DNA from: Methylococcales bacterium
GTDB taxonomy: Bacteria; Pseudomonadota; Gammaproteobacteria; Methylococcales; Methylomonadaceae
Assembly: GCA_026398895.1 (NCBI GenBank)
Contig: JAPLRZ010000037.1
Coordinates: 1 to 64,000 of the forward strand
Direction of reading: 5' to 3'
Length of the DNA stretch: 64,000 bases
Below, piece after piece: positions 60,354 to 64,000 of this stretch. Position 1 is the first letter of the stretch; every line of letters starts with the position of its first letter. The notes under the pieces are model-generated. The model was not told the DNA's origin and made no database searches. It saw nothing but the letters and a program-made list of their open reading frames with translations. The translations under genes and the position numbers were made by a program.

Positions 60354-60956
60354 TTATTCAATCCCATTGCCCCATTGCCCTGCATAAAACCGCTCACCCA
60401 AGGTAGCGCGTGAACGTTGATCTAATTCGATTGCTTTAAAATCTTCATGAAGCACATCAACATCGGCTTGATAGCCAACTGCCATCATTGCCATCGGTGT
60501 GCAGTCATGCGGTAAATGAAATAATTCGCGGGTTTTTTCAGCATCAAAACCACCCATTTGATGGACAATTAGCCCCAATGCGGTCGCTTGTAAAGATAGA
60601 TTAGCGCAAGCCGCTCCCGTGTCATACATTGCCCATCGGTTAGGTTTATCGTTGTGATTAAAATTAGCCATTGCCACGGCAAGAATTAGCACAGGGGCAT
60701 TTTTTGCCCATAATTGATTTCTTTCTACGATGCTTGCGTATGCGTTTTGCCAACTAACGGCATCGGTGTTTTTATCGCACACCACAAAACGCCACGGTTG
60801 ATCGTTAAAACAAGAAGCAGCCCAACGAGCGGCTTCTAGCAATGCCAATAAATCCTCATGACTGACAGCTTTATCAGCAGCAAACGCTCTGGGACTCCAA
60901 CGATTTTGAATAATATCGTGAATTTTTACACTGGTTATTGCAGGTTTGGATTGCAT
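60354..60956 (-). CDS. Nitroreductase family protein
   Basis: A 200-residue FMN-dependent NAD(P)H oxidoreductase. The N-terminal RWSPRAFAADKAVSHEDLLALLEAARWAASCFNDQPWRFVV carries the FMN-binding Arg/Ser and Asn-Gln-Pro residues. Further conserved parts are NRWAMYDTGAACANLSLQATALGL and a C-terminal ERFYAG. AAGGA precedes the start. It lies downstream of the CDGSH, pirin and DoxX genes on the same strand. Such a group is typical of quinone or electrophile stress. The physiological substrate is unknown. Confidence 0.9.
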   Translation of the reverse strand: MQSKPAITSVKIHDIIQNRWSPRAFAADKAVSHEDLLALLEAARWAASCFNDQPWRFVVCDKNTDAVSWQNAYASIVERNQLWAKNAPVLILAVAMANFNHNDKPNRWAMYDTGAACANLSLQATALGLIVHQMGGFDAEKTRELFHLPHDCTPMAMMAVGYQADVDVLHEDFKAIELDQRSRATLGERFYAGQWGNGIE

Positions 60957-61001
60957 GGTCGTTTCCTTGGTTGAATAAAATTAAATAACGCTTATTATCC
61001 G

Positions 61002-61229
61002 TTAACCGCCATGACTGCCATCACAATACGGTGGAGTCTTGGTTTTGCCACAAGCGCATAAGTAAACGCTTTTAGTTTCTGCGGCAACAAACGCTAACGG
61101 GCTATTTTCGGTTGTTTTATGAGAGCCATCACAAAGTGGCATTGCTCCACTTAAACGACAACGGCAGTGGTAATAGGTTTTTCCTGCTTCAACATTAACA
61201 GCTATCGGCGCATTATATTTTTCAGTCAT
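61002..61229 (-). CDS. Dual CDGSH iron-sulfur domain protein
   Basis: A 75-residue protein with two complete mitoNEET-type motifs: CRCRLSGAMPLCDGSH (residues about 22-37) and CACGKTKTPPYCDGSH (about 58-73). Each binds a [2Fe-2S] cluster with three Cys and one His, giving a redox-active, pH-sensitive cluster. The role in bacteria is likely electron transfer or cluster delivery. It lies between the nitroreductase and pirin genes on the same strand, which suggests a partner in the same redox response. Confidence 0.92.
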   Translation of the reverse strand: MTEKYNAPIAVNVEAGKTYYHCRCRLSGAMPLCDGSHKTTENSPLAFVAAETKSVYLCACGKTKTPPYCDGSHGG

Positions 61230-61268
61230 GTCAATTTCTCTCGAATGGAATAAAGGATGGGGGTTAAA

Positions 61269-62114
61269 TTACAAAAGTGTTAATACGCCGTTACGGTAAT
61301 CACGAAACGCTTGTTCAATTTCTTCAACAGTATTCATCACAAATGGTCCTGACTGTACAACAGGTTCGTTTAACGGCAGCGCGGCTAATAGCAAAAATTG
61401 CGCTGACTGGGTTTGGGTTGTCACTTGTATAACATCACCGTTGATTAACTGCCCCAGTTGTCCTGTTTGTAAGGTTTTATTATCAATCGCCACTTCGCCT
61501 TGATAAACATAAACGACTGCGGTGTGTTGTGCATCTATGGGTACGGTAAGCGATTGTTGTGGACTTAACGACACATCCAAATATAAAGGTTGGGTACTGA
61601 CACCTTGTACCGCGCCTTGAATGGATGAATACTCGCCCGCAATGACTTTAATAGTGCCACCATTTGCCAAATCAAGCTGTGGAATAGTGGCGGCGGCAAT
61701 ATCTTGATAATGCGGCGGCTTCATTTTTTCATTGGCAGGTAAATTAATCCACAGTTGAAAACCGTGTAATAAGCCATTTTCCTGTTCTGGCATTTCAGAA
61801 TGAATAATACCATGCGCGGCTGTCATCCATTGCACATCGCCTGCGCGTAAATGCCCTTCGTTGCCTAAATGGTCGCGGTGTAACATTGCGCCTTTTAGCA
61901 TATAGGTGACGGTTTCAAAACCACGATGTGGGTGGTCAGGAAAACCGCCTAGATAATCCGCTGGTTCGTCTGAACCAAATTCATCCAGTAATAAAAACGG
62001 ATCAAACGCGTTTTTGTGCTGTGGACTTATCACCCGTTTTAATTTAACCCCCGCGCCATCACTGGTGGTTTGCCCAGTGATAATGTTGGTAAGCTGTCGT
62101 GTTTTCTCAGTCAT
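61269..62114 (-). CDS. Pirin family protein (possible quercetinase)
   Basis: A 281-residue bicupin. The metal-binding motif FPDHPHRGFETVTYMLKG (residues about 58-75, two His) is followed by HRDHLGNEGHLRAGDVQWMTAAHGIIHSE (His and Glu ligands, about 79-107) and the conserved GLLHGFQLWINLP. E. coli YhhW of this family has quercetin 2,3-dioxygenase activity; others are regulatory. The start overlaps the DoxX gene end by eight bases, so the two are translationally coupled. Confidence 0.92.
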   Translation of the reverse strand: MTEKTRQLTNIITGQTTSDGAGVKLKRVISPQHKNAFDPFLLLDEFGSDEPADYLGGFPDHPHRGFETVTYMLKGAMLHRDHLGNEGHLRAGDVQWMTAAHGIIHSEMPEQENGLLHGFQLWINLPANEKMKPPHYQDIAAATIPQLDLANGGTIKVIAGEYSSIQGAVQGVSTQPLYLDVSLSPQQSLTVPIDAQHTAVVYVYQGEVAIDNKTLQTGQLGQLINGDVIQVTTQTQSAQFLLLAALPLNEPVVQSGPFVMNTVEEIEQAFRDYRNGVLTLL

Positions 62115-62568
62115 CTTGCACCCCCAAAAAATTATTTTTCAGCAAATAATCATCGACTGAATAACGCCCACCGCCGATAAAAATTAATGCTGTGCTGGCG
62201 GATAATAACGCCAGTGCGTATTCAATGCCGTGTGTCTCCATGAAAAAGCCCTTACCCAAATGCACAGCTAATAATGCGACTAGCATCGTCAAGGCATTCA
62301 CTGTGGCAGAAGCACGGGTAAATAATCCCAGCATTAAGCCGACACCGCCAAAAAATTCCGCACACCCTGCCAATAACGCCATAACAAAACCAGGTGTTAA
62401 ACCGACCGATGCCATCCATTGTCCTGTACCTTCTAAACCATAACCGCCAAACCATGCAAAAAGTTTTTGGCTACCATGTGCGGTAAAAATCAAACCGATA
62501 GGTACACGCAGTATCAATGCTTCCCAACTTGCATTTGCGGCTAATGTTTTGTTTATTAATGCTTTCAT
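62107..62568 (-). CDS. DoxX family membrane protein
   Basis: A 153-residue protein with four predicted transmembrane helices. The opening EALILRVPIGLIFTAHGSQKLFAWFGGYGLEGTGQWM is typical of DoxX/YqjF-like proteins, followed by FVMALLAGCAEFFGGVGLMLGLFTRASA. Members act in membrane redox or thiol stress responses. It is the first gene of the DoxX-pirin-CDGSH-nitroreductase unit and is divergent from the LysR gene, whose operator lies between them. Confidence 0.9.
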   Translation of the reverse strand: MKALINKTLAANASWEALILRVPIGLIFTAHGSQKLFAWFGGYGLEGTGQWMASVGLTPGFVMALLAGCAEFFGGVGLMLGLFTRASATVNALTMLVALLAVHLGKGFFMETHGIEYALALLSASTALIFIGGGRYSVDDYLLKNNFLGVQDD

Positions 62569-62637
62569 ATCAAATTCTCTCGTTATTTAAATTGTTGAGT
62601 ACATTATAGGGTTGGCTCACAAAATAAAAAGCGATAG

Positions 62638-62660
62638 ATTTTGCGCAATTCATGCAAAAT
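62638..62660. promoter_or_regulatory. Probable LysR operator between doxX and the regulator gene
   Basis: ATTTTGC (62638-62644), nine bases, then GCAAAAT (62654-62660) form a perfect 7-bp inverted repeat of the length and A/T-rich style bound by LysR regulators. It lies 28 bases before the regulator ATG and 70 before doxX, suited to dual control. Confidence 0.7.
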
Positions 62661-62688
62661 AACTGAACAATTCACACGAGCAAAGCCG

Positions 62689-63582
62689 ATGAAATATCCT
62701 ATCACTCTTGATGCACTGGAAGTATTGGACGCGATTGAGCGCAAAGGCAGTTTTGCCGCCGCCGCTAATGAGCTGTTTCGCGTACCATCAGCAATCTCTT
62801 ATAGCATACAAAAGCTAGAACAGGATTTGAATGTGGTATTGTTTCGCAAAGAAGGCAGAAGAGCTGTGCTAACGCCAGCGGGTAAAGTGTTACTGGAGCA
62901 AGGGCGGGAGATTTTACAAGCAACGGAACGGCTCGCCATGATCACGAAAAAAACCCATAGCGGCTGGGAAGCGGTTTTTAACATCGCGATAGATTCCATT
63001 CTGGAATTTGATTTCATCTATCCGTTAATTGCGCAGTTTTATGAAATACTGCCAGATATTGAAATTAACCTTTACGAAGAGGTACTCGGTGGCACTCAAG
63101 AAGCACTCACCAGTAATCGCGTGGATTTAGTGATAGGGACAGGAACTGAATTTCTGCCAAGTCATGGCATTAACTATCAAAAGATTCAGGAGATTGAATG
63201 GATATTCGCCGTTGCTCCCGAACATGAATTGACTAAGACCACGTTGCCTTTATCCAGACAACTGATTGAGCAGCATCGTTTTATCGTGGTCAGAGATTCT
63301 TCCAAAAATCAAGCCCCGCAAAGCCAACGGGTTTTTAGCAAACGTCCTGTATTAAGTGTGCCATCGATAACAGCAAAAATACAGGCTCAATGCTTGGGTT
63401 TAGGCGTTGGTTTTTTACCTGCACACAGGATTCACGATGTGCTTGCCCAAGGTTTGCTTATTGCACTGCCATTAGAAGAACCAATACCGCCACTGGCTTT
63501 ATATATGGCATGGAAAACAAACAATAAAGGCAAGGTGTTACGCTGGTTTATCGAACAGTTATCCCAACACAACTTTGTTTAG
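62689..63582 (+). CDS. LysR family transcriptional regulator
   Basis: A 297-residue regulator, the normal LysR length when started at MKYPITLDALEVLDAIER (62689). An upstream in-frame TTG at 62641 would run through the operator. The winged helix-turn-helix is GSFAAAANELFRVPSAISYSIQKLEQDLNVVLFRKEGRRAVLTPAG (residues about 18-63), and a LysR_substrate effector domain follows (about 88-295). Divergence from the DoxX-pirin-CDGSH-nitroreductase genes strongly suggests it controls them. The effector is unknown. Confidence 0.92.
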   Translation: MKYPITLDALEVLDAIERKGSFAAAANELFRVPSAISYSIQKLEQDLNVVLFRKEGRRAVLTPAGKVLLEQGREILQATERLAMITKKTHSGWEAVFNIAIDSILEFDFIYPLIAQFYEILPDIEINLYEEVLGGTQEALTSNRVDLVIGTGTEFLPSHGINYQKIQEIEWIFAVAPEHELTKTTLPLSRQLIEQHRFIVVRDSSKNQAPQSQRVFSKRPVLSVPSITAKIQAQCLGLGVGFLPAHRIHDVLAQGLLIALPLEEPIPPLALYMAWKTNNKGKVLRWFIEQLSQHNFV

Positions 63583-63827
63583 CATTGCTTACCTTGTATG
63601 AAAATAACCAAACTACCAAAGGTTTCAAATACTTCGGCATTAATTTCGTCGTCTTCGATAATGCAACCAAGTTGCTCTTCAATCAGAGTAATCACATTAA
63701 CCACACCAATAGAATCTAATTCGGCTAAATTGCCTAATAAGGGGGTCGCGCTATCAAATAAGGTAATATCTGATTCCAAGTGCAAGGCTTGTTTTAACAA
63801 GTCTTTTGCAAATTTATTTATATTCAT
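63579..63827 (-). CDS. Acyl carrier protein
   Basis: An 82-residue ACP-like protein. The phosphopantetheine attachment Ser is in ELDSIGVVNVI (residues about 36-46), following the helical opening and LLGNLA. The sequence differs from fatty-acid AcpP (DSLD), so it probably serves a specialised pathway. Its end overlaps the convergent LysR stop by four bases. The 173 bases to the window edge show no supported gene; the rest of its pathway presumably lies outside. Confidence 0.85.
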   Translation of the reverse strand: MNINKFAKDLLKQALHLESDITLFDSATPLLGNLAELDSIGVVNVITLIEEQLGCIIEDDEINAEVFETFGSLVIFIQGKQC

Positions 63828-64000
63828 GTGTTACTCGGCGAACTGCTCGCAATAAATGTCATTAAGTACCCAATAATCGTTAAAATAGCTGTTGCCGAAT
63901 CGATTTTTCTAAGCAGTTTTTTTATAAAAACTGATGATTATCTATGAAAACTGACTATTGGACAATATTATTTATTCGTTTAAGGTACTAATTATCACCG

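Overview
The window is a stretch of a gammaproteobacterial chromosome of moderate to low G+C. The evidence is the gene content and order: lepA-lepB-DUF4845-rnc-era-pdxJ, tamA-tamB, mnmG-rsmG, prfB upstream of lysS with the UGA frameshift site, glnE, a sigma-54 type IV pilin, darP and DUF2333. Uncharacterised membrane-protein sets (DUF2157/DUF4401/GDYXXLXY and DUF2330 with an RnfD-like protein) and abundant small palindromic repeats recall Methylococcales or Thiotrichales. That placement is an inference; there is no rRNA or diagnostic metabolic gene to settle it.

Layout. 1-5 kb: a Sel1-like gene end, a broken formylglycine-generating-enzyme-like gene, a polysaccharide deacetylase, a GNAT enzyme, YchJ, and a NemR-like TetR regulator with a DUF4242 protein. 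5-12 kb: a secreted beta-propeller, a ceramidase-like membrane protein, DarP, DUF4389/DUF2333, and a coupled three-gene membrane operon. 12-12.8 kb: mobile-element debris. 12.8-15.4 kb: the DUF2157-DUF4401-GDYXXLXY operon. 15.5-21 kb: the lepA-to-pdxJ operon, which lacks recO. 21-27.3 kb: a cupin, a small lipoprotein, then lpxD-lpxI and lpxB split by an AT-rich AAA ATPase plus a partner I do not recognise. 27.3-32.2 kb: two different L,D-transpeptidases, a globin-like lipoprotein without its heme ligand, and a TPR protein. 32.4-37 kb: prfB and lysS, split by a second ATPase cassette (AAA plus DUF4276/Toprim-like). 37-46.8 kb: a small acidic protein, a P-loop protein, MetA, pilin, TamA/TamB and DUF3142. 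46.8-50 kb: rsmG, mnmG, a small basic protein, tRNA-Arg(CCU) and a DUF1640-like protein. 50-54 kb: EamA, PP2C, and leuA behind an apparent leucine leader peptide and attenuator. 54-60 kb: a PAS-GGDEF-EAL protein with 13 tandem 21-residue repeats, then glnE. 60-64 kb: a nitroreductase/CDGSH/pirin/DoxX group divergent from a LysR regulator, then an acyl carrier protein.

The most interesting content is the pair of two-gene ATPase cassettes. Each sits inside a housekeeping gene pair that is normally contiguous (lpxI|lpxB and prfB|lysS), and each is translationally coupled to a neighbour. Their domain logic resembles OLD/PARIS/AbiL-type defence modules, but that function is inferred and not shown. 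The second theme is small non-coding mobile repeats. One family has 15-bp terminal inverted repeats, two internal hairpins and 9-bp target duplications, and has twice inserted into another palindromic repeat. A second family folds as two hairpins inside a closing stem, and several copies supply the stop codon of the adjacent gene.
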